Positions 12,679 through 24,539 are shown, counted from the first letter of the stretch. The stretch is DNA of 64,000 bases from Pempheris klunzingeri (GCF_042242105.1 NC_092026.1:23388191-23452190), one strand, 5' to 3'. Made by a program: numbers and translations. Notes: a model not told the origin generated them from the letters alone.

Positions 12679-12713
<35 letters not shown>

Positions 12714-15148
12714 CTTCAGTGCTGCTACATGTTCACCAGCTAGTCACTAACTCTGTACTGCATGCTCAGCCCTCAGACAGAGTGGGTTTATCAGAGTTTT
12801 TCACTGGAGCAACTGTTGCAGCCGTTTCTGCAGCTGCAGAGTGTTTCATGCGGATGACTTTGAAAAGCAGGGCCTATTGTGAATAACCTAACAGATTAAC
12901 AATCTGAACCAGAATCAGTCTGTGTGATAAACCTGGCTTGGAGCGGATGCAGTCTTAGTTAAGTGTGGTTTGTTTCATGATTTAGAAACACAGACGCTCT
13001 GCAAACCCGTCTCTGTTCAAAGATGGCGTCTGATGTGAGATGTGAATGGCCTCCTTGATCTTGATGATCCTTGAGCCTCCTGCCAGTGGATGCTGGGAGT
13101 GGTTTTGGTCTGGTGTTCACTGACATCTGATGTGGACTGTTCATCCTGTGCATTCAAATATCCATACTTCCATGTGATTTAGTATGCCAGAGAATGTTTT
13201 AGTATGTTCCAATGTATGTGTGTCAAATGCAGTGTGACAAAAATAGCAGATGTCCTACTACATCTGGTTGCTTTTAGCAGTAAGGAATCCAGAATACTTT
13301 TTTGGCTGCTCTGGCCCACAATCAATCACATCAACTGATCCACTTAGAGAGCACAAAAACAACTAATGCTATCAGCTATCATGGCTGAGAGACACCAGTC
13401 CTGTTACTGAGCAGTTTATAAAATCTGTTACATCTGATAGTATGTAATCATCTTAGCGACTTATGAGAAATAAGATGTCAAGCAAGTGCAAAGTAACAAA
13501 AAAAAATGATTTGATTTTAAAGAAAGTTTCTTCTGTACAAACCAAGTAAAGTCAGAGAGGTCTCAGTGAGCTCAGTAGCCACTGATGGCTGGAAGCTGAC
13601 CCATGCCTCCCTCATGTATCTTCTGGCTCCCACTGGCCACTCAGTGACTGCAGTGGGTTGGTGGAGCAGCACCTTTCTAAGACTCTCTCTGTTGGTTCTG
13701 ATTCACTGCACAAACCATTCACACTATTCAGATCACACACACATTACCTGATGTTGTCCTCGTGCAGCTCGTTCTCAGTGCAGATGAACGCCACATGAAT
13801 GTCATCTCTACTCACAGCCTCTTCCAGTGAAATCTGACTCACTCCCTGCTGAGTGTTCAGGCTTCTCCTGTTGAGAAAAACAGCATGGTACTGGTGAGAA
13901 CACTGCTTTTTAATCAAACGCTCGCTCACAAGTCACATACGGTAGAAAAATCCATTTTACATGCTGGTCAGGTCGGTTGGTGACTCTAAAGGGTGAGCAC
14001 CCTGTGAGCACCCTGTGAGCACCCTGTGAGCACCCGCTGTTCCCCCGTCTCACACCCAACGTCAGGTGGGATTGGCTGGAGCCCTCCCACGACCCTTAAG
14101 GATAAGCGGTATAGATAATGGATGGATACACGGATTGGACTGTAATATCCAAAATGGAAATAATCACTTGGCTTAGTTCTAGAAAGATGGACCTAATAAA
14201 CTGCCATCCAGTCCAGTCCAGTTTACCTGTGAAACTCTTCAACCAAATCCATTGACTGAGAGTGTCAGTGCAGCTTTATTGGTTGTGGTTACGTGTACAG
14301 TACACCACAGACTGTATAGAAAGATGGACCACATGGACATTTCCCGACAGTGAGGCCAAAGCATCTCGCTCACCCCCTGGTGGCTGGCTGCAGTGCAGAT
14401 CCTAAAGCCCCCCTCCATGTTAGCAGATGGGACATGGGCCACACACAAAAAAAAAATATCACAGTACATATCAAACACTTTTTCCCCAAAGATGGCCTCT
14501 GTCATCGTGGGTGCTTCTTATCATGCTGGTGTATGTTCCAGCGTTTGGTTTCCATTTAGTTATTTGACACTACAAAAGGGGGGGGGGTGACGCCACGATC
14601 GACAGCTAATCCTGGGACGGCTGAGTGTGTGTGGGTGGGACCTAGACACCACAGCTTCAGCCCCCGTCACTACTGGGCACCATCTTGACATACAGTCTGT
14701 GGTGTACAGATAGAAGAAATGTGACTCTGATTTTTTGCTGCTCTCCGTGGAGGCTGTAGTTTGTGCTGCTGGTGCATGTTATTGGGTGAGTGTCATCAAT
14801 AACTAAGCCCCATCACTCTGTCAGCAGTCCAGCAGTTTTCTGTTGGTCTCATGTTGGGACACATAAAAAATGTAGTATTGCTGTATCCTGCAATGTGGAT
14901 CCCACTGGTTTAGAGAGGATTTACTGTATCTGTGAGCAGATCATTCTGTGTATTCTGTATGGGCACACACACCTTACAGGCACAGAGTGCACACAGAACT
15001 GTGTGTGTTGTCATGTGTGTGTGTGTTACCTGGATATGAATCCTTTGACTGTGATTTTCTCTGCAGGACTTCCGGGCAGTGGAGCCAACATATCTCTAAT
15101 TCTCACCCAACCTGCTGTGCCGACGCCAACCACAACTGCTCCAAACAT
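9808..15148 (-). CDS. blvra: Biliverdin reductase A
   Basis: Cytosolic NAD(P)H-dependent enzyme that reduces biliverdin IX-alpha to bilirubin, the last step of heme breakdown. Six coding exons on the minus strand: 15148-15030, 13867-13748, 12388-12291, 12008-11901, 10898-10730 and 10063-9808. All have GT-AG borders and compatible phases and encode 289 aa (human about 296). The start is the ATG of [13 protein letters not shown], which forms the Rossmann GxGxxG nucleotide-binding loop. Further matches to BLVRA are [11 protein letters not shown], the [12 protein letters not shown] segment with the conserved [27 protein letters not shown] and the C-terminal [12 protein letters not shown] 5' untranslated exon probably lies at 16580-16780: the ATG at 16617 does not join in frame to exon 2, so it is not the start. 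The neighbour is coa1, as in human. Confidence 0.96.
10354..10683. mobile_element. Non-autonomous hAT element (MITE) in a blvra intron
   Basis: The element body is 10362-10675 (314 bases). Its ends are inverted: GTCAAACTCAA near the left edge and TTGAGTTTGAC near the right. It is flanked by 8-base duplications that differ at one base (gtatatag at 10354, gtatgtag at 10676). Terminal text of this type ('gggtcaaactcaa') is typical of fish hAT MITEs. No coding capacity. Confidence 0.8.
12680..12709. repeat. (AC)n microsatellite
   Basis: About 15 AC dinucleotides in a blvra intron. Confidence 0.95.
13988..14130. repeat. 11-bp tandem repeat within a fish interspersed repeat
   Basis: Four copies of GTGAGCACCCT at about 13992-14036 lead into text such as 'gggattggctggagccctcc' and 'aaggataagcggtatagata', ending in 'atggatgg'. 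This is a common dispersed repeat of teleost genomes, here in blvra intron 2. Confidence 0.7.
14300..14707. mobile_element. MITE with perfect 17-bp terminal inverted repeats
   Basis: GTACACCACAGACTGTA at 14300-14316 is exactly inverted at 14691-14707. The interior has no transposase. Internal phrases ('gttagcagatgggacatggg', 'gacgccacgatcgacagct') match a repeat I recognise as widespread in fish. It lies in a blvra intron between the exons ending at 13867 and 15030. Confidence 0.8.
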
Positions 15149-15989
15149 ACCGACTGAGAAAGAGAGAGATGGGAGGTCATGGAATAGTTCTGGGAGAGGT
15201 GTCCAGGATATCAAACAGAGAAGTATGGATAGCCAAAGGAATCCCTTCATATGTTTAAACCATATAAATTATTCAGGTCACAAATCTAAGAAGCCGTCCC
15301 ACAATCCAAATACATCTTTTTAATGCTTACCTCATTCAACTGCTCCACTTTGGGTTTTTTTTCTCATTCATATTATTGTATAATATTATTATTATGTTAT
15401 ATTGAATACACCAATCCAGCTTCACCATTGCCATTCTACTAAGTCAGTTCCTACACACAACATTATCTGCTGTAAAACCAAAGCTGTGTTTCATCCCACT
15501 AAAACCGATGTGGGTAAAACTAGCAGTCCACAGTCATTTCTGCTGTAAGACTATTCATCTCCCCATAACTGCTCATTCCTTATAAAACAGCCTACCTATC
15601 TTTATGCTACAGAGACAATGAAAAGGCTTCTCTCTCCAGAAGAGGGGCTCATTTAGATGATGTGCTGCTTAGATATGAATCATACTGGATGGACCCGTTA
15701 AAACTAGTGATCTGATTCATTGACCCATTTATGTTCTTGTTATTCTTCTTGGTTCTAATCTGCAGACACACTTCTGACTGCATTGACTAAATAATACAAG
15801 GTGATGCATTTAGCAGAGCAGGCAGGTGAAGGAGGAAGCAGGGGTGAGGTTCAAATGTTCTGGTAAGAGGGTGAAATGGTCCTTTACACTCAGTCCAACC
15901 AGGAAGCATCAACTGTGCCACAGTCCTCTGTGATCAATGGACACTGGAATGTACAGTAAGCAGCGTGTGACAGCACCAGCTCATGACAC

Positions 15990-16048
15990 TCAGCACACAC
16001 AGACAGGCAGGCAGGCAGACAGACAGGCAGGCAGAGAGACAGGCAGAC

Positions 16049-16079
<31 letters not shown>

Positions 16080-16288
16080 GAGACAGACAGGGACACAGAG
16101 ACAGGCAGACAGTGACAGAGAGACAGACAGACAGACAGGGACACAGAGACAGAGAGACAGACAGAGAGAGAGACAGACAGAGAGAGAGACAGACAGGGAC
16201 ACAGAGACAGACAGACAGGGACACAGAGACAGACAGACAGGGACACAGAGACAGACAGACAGAGAGACAGACAGAAACAGACAGACAG
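15990..16288. repeat. (CAGA)n/(CAGG)n compound microsatellite
   Basis: About 300 bases of CAGA, CAGG and GAGA units with interspersed GGGACACAGAGA blocks. Long low-complexity frames on both strands arise from the repeat. It lies in the first blvra intron and is the insertion site of the SINE that follows, since CAGA repeats resume after it at 16521. Confidence 0.95.
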
Positions 16289-16521
16289 TAGAGTAGTAGA
16301 GTGGGTCGTCCCTCAAGCAGAAGGTCAGGGGTTCGATCCCCAGCTCCTATGGGTCAGCATGTCGAAGTGTCCTTGGGTAAGACACTGAACCCCCTGAAGC
16401 TGACTGTGTGTGAGAACAGTGTCCTCTGGGTGAAGGATGTGAAGGATGTGTGGATGAGGATGGGAGGCTAACCCTAACCCTGACTGAAAGGTGCTGTACA
16501 AATACAGACCACTGACCATTT
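16289..16521 (+). mobile_element. tRNA-derived SINE, copy 1
   Basis: A pol III B-box-like GGTTCGATCCC sits at about 16330-16340. It is followed by the conserved fish SINE body ('catgtcgaagtgtccttggg', 'aagacactgaacccc') and a tail 'gctgtacaaatacagacc'. It is flanked on both sides by CAGA repeats, so it inserted into that microsatellite. Related copies are at 32880-33000 and 61070-61220. Confidence 0.75.
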
Positions 16522-16579
16522 ACAGAGACAGACAGAAACACAGACAGACAGACACGGAAACACACAGCTCTTCACTAAC

Positions 16580-16790
16580 CTGTCTCTCTCTTGCTGCTGT
16601 TCGTACCAACGTTGCATTTGCTGTTGAGCACCTTGCTAGAGATGAGATAAGATGGCACGCGCACAACGGGTTATTTAACCACCAACGCACGAGCACAGAG
16701 TTGAATTCTGGCCCCGCCTCTACATCTGCTACGTCATCGTGCTCCGTTCACGGTAAGTGGGAACTTCGGGTCCTTCCCAGTTTCCTGTAT
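16580..16790 (-). promoter_or_regulatory. Probable blvra promoter and 5' untranslated exon
   Basis: The region is richer in CpG than its surroundings. It has a GC-box-like CCCCGCC (about 16712) and a CRE-like TGACGTA on the minus strand (16730-16738). A splice donor (AG|GTTAG on the minus strand) occurs at 16580/16579. The short frame opening at 16617 is out of phase with exon 2 and is probably an upstream frame. Confidence 0.5.
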
Positions 16791-16799
16791 ATTTAACTT

Positions 16800-18225
16800 G
16801 CTGAAATTGTATTCACCGTTTTAAAATCAGTTCTTATTCACTAACAAAAATGCTGGCCAAATTCAAATCTACAATTATATCAGACAAACCCCAATGAAAT
16901 GTTTTTTTCACTTTGCAATGCACGTATACCATTCTTCCTTCCAGTTCCAGATGACTTGATTAGCTTGACAAATGTTCTGCAGCACTGTGACAGTTCTAGT
17001 ATGAAGAGCAGTCATCAGTTCACACAGAGCAGATCATGTGTGCCATAAACATCAGCTCCACTATGTTCTTACCAACCTTTCCAAACCCTCTCCAGTGTTT
17101 AGGAAGTATTAAAATCATAATAGTAGTCTAGAATACAAACAAGTGAACTCATGGATTTGTGAGCTTAACAGCAAACATTTGAATACAACAAATCTTTGCC
17201 TATACCCCCCCTGTAATATAACTGTGTGTTTACTTTGACTATCTACATAATACACAAACCCATCCCCCCCCTGCCCTCATGGTAACATGTCCTCCTACTG
17301 ATGTTGTCTGTGCCCTCCCCCTGTGAGCGGAACATTTGTTCTGTCTGCCGTTTCAATCTATGTTATCTTTGCATTCCAGCCCTGAGGGCGTGTGTCTGAG
17401 TTCAGCTGGTGCTGGAGTGGTCATGGAGTTAGCAGCGTAGCCTCTGTGGATCTATGATTTTTCAAAATGCGGGGCCACAAAGGGGCTATACTTTACACTC
17501 AGTATTAGACACTGCATGTCCTGAATTCTGGTGACTTTTGATAGAGAATGTCTTAATGCTGCCTTTACAACTTCATACCTCAAAATACAGGACACCGTAC
17601 AGCGTATCACTGTGACTAATGTCTTCATCAGCTCAGCGATCCATTCATTCCTCTCATGATTCACCCATCGTCTGTACTGGGGGCCACAGAGCGGTGTGAT
17701 GGGACCAGGAGTCCCTTCCCTATGGTCAGTTTCTCCCCGCTCCTAAGGGGAAACCTCCAAGCAGTCTTCCTCTTTTTACTACAATTACTATTACATACTT
17801 TTTCAGACTCACTTTTCAAGACTAATCTTAACAGGCAAACAGCAGTAAATGAATAAATAATGGTAACAATATGTAATACAGTAATTACAAAATAATAATC
17901 AAGTATTGTTAATCATTGGTTTCACACAACATTACATTGTAAACACAGGGCCACCATTGTTCATGGTAACAGTACCCCTGAATTACTTTATGTTATCCCT
18001 CAAAACCTGATCTTGATAAATACATTTAGCGGCTCGTTGCCTTCAGGAGTGTCCTCTGAACTTCAAAGTTTACTGAGCATCGAGATGTAGTTTGGCTAAA
18101 AGATACCATTTCATTTCAAAAGTTTTAATTTTTAAACATTATAATTAGACCACGTCATTCTGGGGGGGAAAACAGCTGTGAGCTGTAGCTTTAGTTTTGT
18201 ATCATGTTACCTTTACAGTCCTTGC
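16800..18225. other. Spacer between blvra and the signal-peptide-like exon
   Basis: No convincing exon, RNA gene or classified repeat. Short poly-C runs are seen near 17206 and 17265. Confidence 0.5.
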
Positions 18226-18228
18226 ACC

Positions 18229-18323
18229 ATGCAGAGATGGTATCAAGGCAGGGAGGAACTGCTAGGATTGGCCCTCTTGCTGGCGAGCTGCACAGCTCCA
18301 CAGGCTCAGGGGCTGGTTCCAAG
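18229..18323 (+). CDS. Candidate first coding exon with signal peptide, gene unknown
   Basis: A plausible 3' splice site (TTACCTTTACAG, ending at 18217) is followed by an ATG at 18229. The frame reads MQRWYQGREE, then a hydrophobic core LLGLALLLASC, and ends in phase 2 at a GTATGG donor (18324). This is the layout of a secreted-protein first exon. A possible second exon in phase follows acceptor GGCTGCACAG, about 18872-18929 (ending TLHVIQ, donor GTAAGAC). I do not recognise the protein. It could be a chance match or a relic. Confidence 0.25.
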
Positions 18324-19849
18324 GTATGGGTTCACTGATTAATCTGAATATATTTGATAATCTGGACCCCTGAACTTGAGTTCCTTGAGCATGGAACTGA
18401 TGTGGTACAAGCTTTATCCACAAAACTCAATCAGTCTGACTCTTTGAGCTGTGCCTGTTAGGTTGATTAGGGACTTTAAATTCAAAAGAGTAGTTTAGTT
18501 TAGATAGTTTAACTTTGTATCTGCATTGTTCTAAAGACTGTCTGTGCATCTTAGATCTTTTAAATCTATTTTTATCAAAGTTCTGCTGAGATAAAGCTCA
18601 AACTGTTTCAAAGGTCATAGCGATGTCAAGCATCTTCTCAGCAGCTAATGCTGCATTCAGGGGATGTAGGATACAGCCCTACTAGTCCTGTCTGAATACT
18701 AATACTAATTCAAGGTCTCTTCTGTGTTCTACACTCTATTATAGAGTGAAGTAAAATTGATGTTTGGGTTAGAATTCTCCAGTGAGAGTGATTAACTTCT
18801 TGAGTAGTATTTTTGGGTTGAATCATTTAGTAAACTGTCACTCCAACACGCACCGTTTAAAGGCTGCACAGACTTAACATCATGAAGATGCAGGGAGGAG
18901 AGCCGAAGTGGACCCTACATGTAATCCAGGTAAGACATAGTCCATGTTAGATCAAGGTCAGGCTGCAGAGGCCTCTTTTCAGGAGGACAGAGAGGCCAAC
19001 GGAGGAGTGAAGGTCCTGTCTGCTGGTTCCAACGCACCCAAAGTGTGACGTGATTTCTGGTTTTAAAGACTGGAGTTAGACCTGTTGGTTTGTTCCCTAA
19101 TTGTCTCTTCTCCTTAAGCCTTGGTTCCTGTCATAGGAGGAGTCTCTTCTGAGCTTCATCCAAACATCATTGGACAGAAAGAAGTTTGATTAAATCTGAG
19201 GTGTGTGTTACAGATTTTGTGTTGGTGCAAGGATGCACAACATTTGTTTTGAGTGCCCTCATCGTCTGACTCCAGGTTAATATTGAAGTGCCTGCTTGTC
19301 AAACTCGCTGGACCTTTGACCTTTAGATATGAAAATGGCCAAATACTCTATTACATACACTATTTATTTTGCCTCTTATAAAGTCATTTCTTGTTTTTTA
19401 ATTGGATAGAGACTGGTTAAAAGGTAAGCTGAAGTATACATCTCCCTTTATATTAAATAATTCAATGAAATGTCATGGTTTTGCAATAAGCGTGTTGATA
19501 ATGTACCACAATATATCATCATATGTTGCTGTAGTGAATATTTTGTCACATTTGGATATTCTGTTATGAACTTAAGTGGTGGACAAAAGGAAGCTCTGAC
19601 CTTTTAGTGAAAAGCAAATGCTTGTTTTATCAAACAATGAATGAAGAATGAAGAAAGAACTCATTGTAAACAACAGTACTTGGGAAGGAGCTAATAATTC
19701 AGGCTACGCAAATGATAATAAATGACAAACTTATTTCATGTCTACATGAAAAGACCAAAAAATGATCTGTACTTGCTCTATGTTAGTTTTTTAGAATGGC
19801 CATTCAATCCTCTAGGCTTTTAATTTGAATTTATTACACTTTACTTCCG

Positions 19850-20160
19850 CTTCCGGTCTGCCCACCCGGAAAAAGCACAATGGGACGGTCGTTTTTGTTT
19901 TGGAGACAAAACCAAAAACCACATGACTTCCTTTTTTTCGTTTTAGACTTTTCGTTCTTCAATCAAAAACGAATAATGACAGAAGGAATAAAAACGGACC
20001 GTGTTTGGTGTTTTTTTTGTTTCTTTATTCTGACACTAAAGACGGTTTTCCATTCTGGGTTTAAAACAAAAAACATTATTATCCGCCCACCTCTGAGTTT
20101 TACTTTTACTTTTAAAGACAGACATTGTTTAATTATTCATCATTTTGATTTCTAAAAGCA
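19850..20160. other. Unassigned low-complexity stretch
   Basis: T-rich sequence with a 91-codon open frame rich in F and K. The composition is unlike a real exon and no family is recognised. Confidence 0.3.
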
Positions 20161-20229
20161 TGGTTGACAATCTTAGGAGTAGAAATTAGTTGTTTTTAAT
20201 GCAAAATAAAACGTTTAAACACGTTGCAG

Positions 20230-20403
20230 TCATTTGAAAAAGTCCCAATCTCAGCATGAGAACAGAGGCCGCCCGGCGCCCGCCACTCTGGAGTGTTAAT
20301 GGAACGCACCCACACCCTATTGGCGCCAGTGTGTGTGACGTTTACGGATGTAAACGCAGAGAAGTCGTCTTAAAATGGCCCTGACCTACCGCCGCGCTGT
20401 CAG
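20230..20403 (+). promoter_or_regulatory. Probable coa1 promoter and leader exon
   Basis: A local CpG-rich patch ('ggccgcccggcgcccgccac', 'taccgccgcgctgtcag') is followed by a splice donor CAG|GTGGGT at 20403/20404. An ATG at 20375 lies in the leader. Joined to the acceptor at 21334 it would stop after about 18 codons, before the coa1 start, so it would act as an upstream open frame. Confidence 0.5.
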
Positions 20404-20749
20404 GTGGGTATGTTTTCAGATTATTGTGTTTTTGGGGTGCACCCGGTGTGGGTGGGGGGAAGGTTTAGTTTTAACGTTGACATTTCCACATGTGCACAGA
20501 CATACTGACATACAGAGACAGCCGAATAGCTTGACTCTTCAAATGTATGGAAGCCCACGAGGAATGCATTAAAATAATAATGTAAACTTGAAAAATTTAA
20601 TGTAATTTAATACGATTTTCCAAGATCTGAATGTTTTATTTGAGTAAAACTGGAAATGCAATGATCCAGTAGGCTTTTTTCTTTCCTGGACGTGGAAGGT
20701 GCAGGTGCTGCTGAGGGGGCTGCAGCACCACCTAGAGTCAGACCTGTTA

Positions 20750-20800
20750 ACAACCATCAGTCCATCCATCCAATGTCTAAACCGCCTGTCCTTAATGGTC
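20750..20800 (-). repeat. Fragment of interspersed repeat tail
   Basis: 'ccatccatccaatgtctaaa' followed by 'ccgcctgtcctt' is the reverse of the 'aaggacaggcggtttagac...ggatgg' tails common in fish repeats. Confidence 0.45.
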
Positions 20801-21380
20801 ACGGTGCTGGACGTGCAAATCGGCCAGTGGTGCAACAAGATGTGTGATTTGGTTATTGCTCTAAAAGCTTCCGGGTTAGCAGAGTATTAATGTGACAGTG
20901 TTGAGAGAGATAACTCCTTCCAGCTCTCCCTCCCTCCTCCTGTCCTTGCACAATGCACAAACCCTCGTAGCTCATATGAGCATTCTTTGTCCATATTACA
21001 TGGAGTACATTATGGATTCAGACTTGTAGAACAATAAACCATGAAACGGGTACTGTATCTTGTTATCATCACTAATACCACAGAACAAATTCTACCCAGA
21101 ATTATTATGTAGTACGATACAGTAAGTGTTTGATGTGACTGCCACTGGGGGCCACTAAATAAAAACTGCTACCTTGTTTTTTGAATGTCGCAAACTAAAT
21201 TAACTCTTCACCGACAGAGAATTTATTCTTAGTTGTCTTCGATATAGATATATAATTTATATATTTCACAGCAAATGATTGACAGTTGCCTGTGCCAAAC
21301 CAAATCCTACTCATCTTCTGTGCATTGTTCCCAGTAGACTGACCAGGACAGCGTCTGACTAGACTGACTCACAGGCAAAG

Positions 21381-21495
21381 ATGAGGGTTTCCACAAGTCA
21401 TCTGCAGCAGCTCGCCATCTTCACCACTGTGCTGACCGGTGGAGGGATCGGCACCATGTACTATCTACTGCAGAGTGAGTACACATGAGCTCTGT

Positions 21496-21526
<31 letters not shown>

Positions 21527-21898
21527 GAGTCTGGTATTTTGCATCCACTGCACACAAAATCCAAACCTTAAGAAATGTTTTCAAATAAATCTTTTCTTTA
21601 TTTGCCCCTAATGGTAAGTTACAGGGATGCACCACCACTTGCTACACAGAGCATCCATATATTGAGCTTTAACTGAGCTGTACAGGTCACAGTGAAATAA
21701 TCTCCACACATACAATATTACTTATATTTAATTTATATTGATCACATCACATAAATCTGTAACATGATTTTGTTCTCCTATAAGTGATTTACACGAACAA
21801 ACATGGGAAGTGGAGTTGTTCCCTAGGAATAGTGGATGTAGTGTTGTGTCAGATGTATGGACAAATATTCTGCACAGGTTTCCGACTTTGATTTATTC

Positions 21899-21969
<71 letters not shown>

Positions 21970-24171
21970 CTATCTTTATATGTGTGTGTGTGTATATATG
22001 TATATATTTATCTTGTGTTTCGACTCTTGTTGGTCCACTTTATGTGTTATATTATATTTATTTGATTTGTTCTTGTTTCAGTCTGGAACAGACTTGTTTC
22101 ATCTTGTAATCTCTGAATGAGAAGTTCAGCTGCTCTGTCATTACATTTCAACATTTCAACCCATCATCACTTTCACGTCTTATTATTTCATAACCCTCCT
22201 AATTTTTGTCCACTGTTTGTATCCTTCTGTCTGCTGTCCTATTAGAAAGATTTGCTCAGTCAGACTACCATAGTCTGCCTCTGCAGAGGTTGGAAGCATG
22301 TCCAGTTGCCATGGAGAGCCTGGGGGCCCCACCTTTAAAAGTCCATAACATCCATCTGACTGACCAAAGCAACCGGGTAGATCAGCACACTGCACAGGTA
22401 CTGTTTTAGAAGCTTATCAAAATGTAATTTAGTGTCTGACAGGAGTTTTCACCAGACCCTGCACCTCCTGCATGTCTGCTGTCTGGTGTGTCATAAACGA
22501 CCAAACTAGTTTCCCCTCTGGGGATTAATAAAGTATCTACCCATCTATCCATCCATGTGGGATTCAGATGATTGGCAGCTGTGAGGACCTCCGACATCTG
22601 TCTACTTTTGCAGATGAATTTGAATTTGCATTGTGTTGCAGATAAAGATCCCTGTGAGTGGGTCAAACACTGGAGGCTATCTGTACACTTCTTCAGTTAG
22701 AGACCCTGACACCAACAGGTGAGCACATGCTGTTCTGTTCTGACTTTCTGTTTCTAATGACACAGTAATGTGTTCAGTGAATGATTGTGACATCCTTGTC
22801 ATAGAAATGTGCAGTGAATGCTGATGCTGACAGTCTGTTGATGTGTAACCTAACACAGGGGTACTCAAGTAACATAGAAAGTTTGGTGTTTTCCTTCCTT
22901 CCTTTCCTTGAATTTGACTTTACCCAGGTGAGGAAGAGAAACAAAGATCAATTTCCTGTGTGTTTCCACAGGAAATTCATTCAAATGAGGCAGCTGCAAA
23001 GTCCATTTTTGTTATTCTGGTGGATATCAGGTCGCTCTGAACCATATCTGCTTCTGGTGTACAGTCACACTAATTTGGCACGTTTGATATGTTGAAAACT
23101 CTGCAGCCCTCAAACCCTCCACCACTTTTAAGCCACTTTTGTATACAGTCAATGGCAGCCATATTAGCTGAGCAACATGATAACACATAAGTGTGACATT
23201 TGGAATTTGTGTATATCAGGGTTACATTATGCAAATTAGTGATGTGAAATATGGAGTTATAAGAGTCCCAGTCTTTTCAACATACATATGTGACATCAAA
23301 CTATGAGAAAAGACGTCCTCTCTGTTGTTCTTGTGCTCCATCTTTCAGTAAATGTGTGTGAAAACGCTCTGTTTAGATTTGGCTCCCTTTATGATGTCAT
23401 AAGGGGATCTCTGGAACAGGTGACCTACTAAAAAGCTCCTGTAGTTGCCATTGTTTTTTCCTCATTTACAAAATGTCTACGGCACGAGTGAAGCATGCAG
23501 ATAAAAAAGAGTGTGCAGAAAGCTGCAACAGCCATGTCTGTTATGAGAAAAAGAACGTTTTTTGAACATGAAACCATGTAAACCTGTTCTGAGAGGACCT
23601 CTTAATATCAGTATGAACTTCAGAATGAACAGAATATGGGACCATTAAGTTAATCAATCAATCAATCTTTATTAAGTATTAAGTAATCTGCATTTCTGTG
23701 TATGATTGGAAAATTGATGGTGAATTAAATGACACACTGAGTGATGGTAACAGAAAGAAGTGTAACTCCATATCCAACACAAAACAGTCCTGGTCAAAAC
23801 TTTAGGCTGCATGACACAAAAGAAATGCATCCAGCTACTGCTTAACTTGATTCTTAATCCAGGAACACCTATACTTTCAGAAAAACTTGGGATATGTGGA
23901 AATCTAACAAACTTAACTGCTCTCATCTGCCGTACACTTTTTTTTCTTTTGAATGCAGGAGTTTACTACATTGTCAGTATAGTATTGCCAGAGCTTTGTA
24001 TGCACCGTCCCTGACTTGTCTACTCCTCCCTACAGGTGGAGTCTGAAGCAGGCAGTTCTGAAGCTCCGGAAAGGACGGATAATCGACCTGCTGAGCCCCC
24101 CCCCACCAGCTGCTGCACAAACCCCGGCAACAGTTCATGCAAAGGAGCTGGACGAAGGCCACTGGCACTGA
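21381..24171 (+). CDS. coa1: Cytochrome c oxidase assembly factor 1 homologue
   Basis: Mitochondrial inner-membrane factor of the COA1/MITRAC15 family, known to assist assembly of complex IV and complex I. Four coding exons: 21381-21474, 22246-22397, 22642-22718 and 24036-24171, with phases 1, 0 and 2 all compatible, giving 152 aa (human 146). An N-terminal membrane segment (LAIFTTVLTGGGIGTMYYLL) is followed by the conserved domain: RLEACPVAMESLG, PLKVHNIHL, the family hallmark KIPVSGSNTGGYLY, and RWSLKQAVLKLRKG. The match to human KIPVSGSKSEGLLY is clear. The C-terminus (EGHWH) is short and unconserved. Poly(A) signal at 24460. The neighbour blvra lies upstream on the opposite strand, as in human 7p. 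Confidence 0.9.
21495..21526. repeat. (TG)n microsatellite in coa1 intron 1
   Basis: About 14 TG units, 20 bases after the exon donor. Confidence 0.9.
21899..21975. repeat. (CTAT)n microsatellite in coa1 intron 1
   Basis: About 17 tetranucleotide units. They produce the long S/I/Y/L-rich artificial frames over this stretch. Confidence 0.95.
22490..22558 (+). mobile_element. LINE 3' tail fragment in coa1 intron 2
   Basis: 'cccctctggggattaataaa' followed by 'gtatctacccatctatccatcc' is the terminal signature of CR1/Rex-type fish LINEs, which end in a short tandem tail. Confidence 0.55.
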
Positions 24172-24459
24172 CCACCTCCATGTACTAATGGGGACAATAA
24201 CTGGTGCTGAGTAGAGTGCTAACTAACCTAAATGATATGGAGGTCAGCAGATGGCAAATCCTCAACTCCAGCATCATTTTGAAGAGGCAGCAGGTACTCA
24301 TGACACTCAGCTCCGTACATGTCACTGGGCTGTGTCTCTAAGTTTGGTCTGGATCGTGACAGGTGTGTAGGTGCACTGACTCTTCTGTCGCTCTGTTAAA
24401 GAATTTTATTCAGTTTCAAGGTATGATGTGCCAAAGGTCCAGACATGCAAGACCAAGTG

Positions 24460-24465
24460 AATAAA
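24460..24465 (+). terminator. Poly(A) signal AATAAA for coa1
   Basis: AATAAA 289 bases after the coa1 stop. Confidence 0.6.
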
Positions 24466-24539
24466 AATCACTTCAGTGGTGAGTGTATATCAGGGAGTAT
24501 TTCATCCTCTGAGATAGTGGATTACTGCCATCCATCAAT

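Noticed and set aside
15890-16316. Cys/Leu/Ser- and Arg/Gln/Thr-rich frames of about 100 codons
   Set aside because: Produced by the CAGA microsatellite.
16580-16617. ATG at 16617 as the blvra start codon
   Set aside because: The 38-base exon ends in a phase that does not join in frame with the next exon. The Rossmann-fold start in that exon is in the right place for the family.
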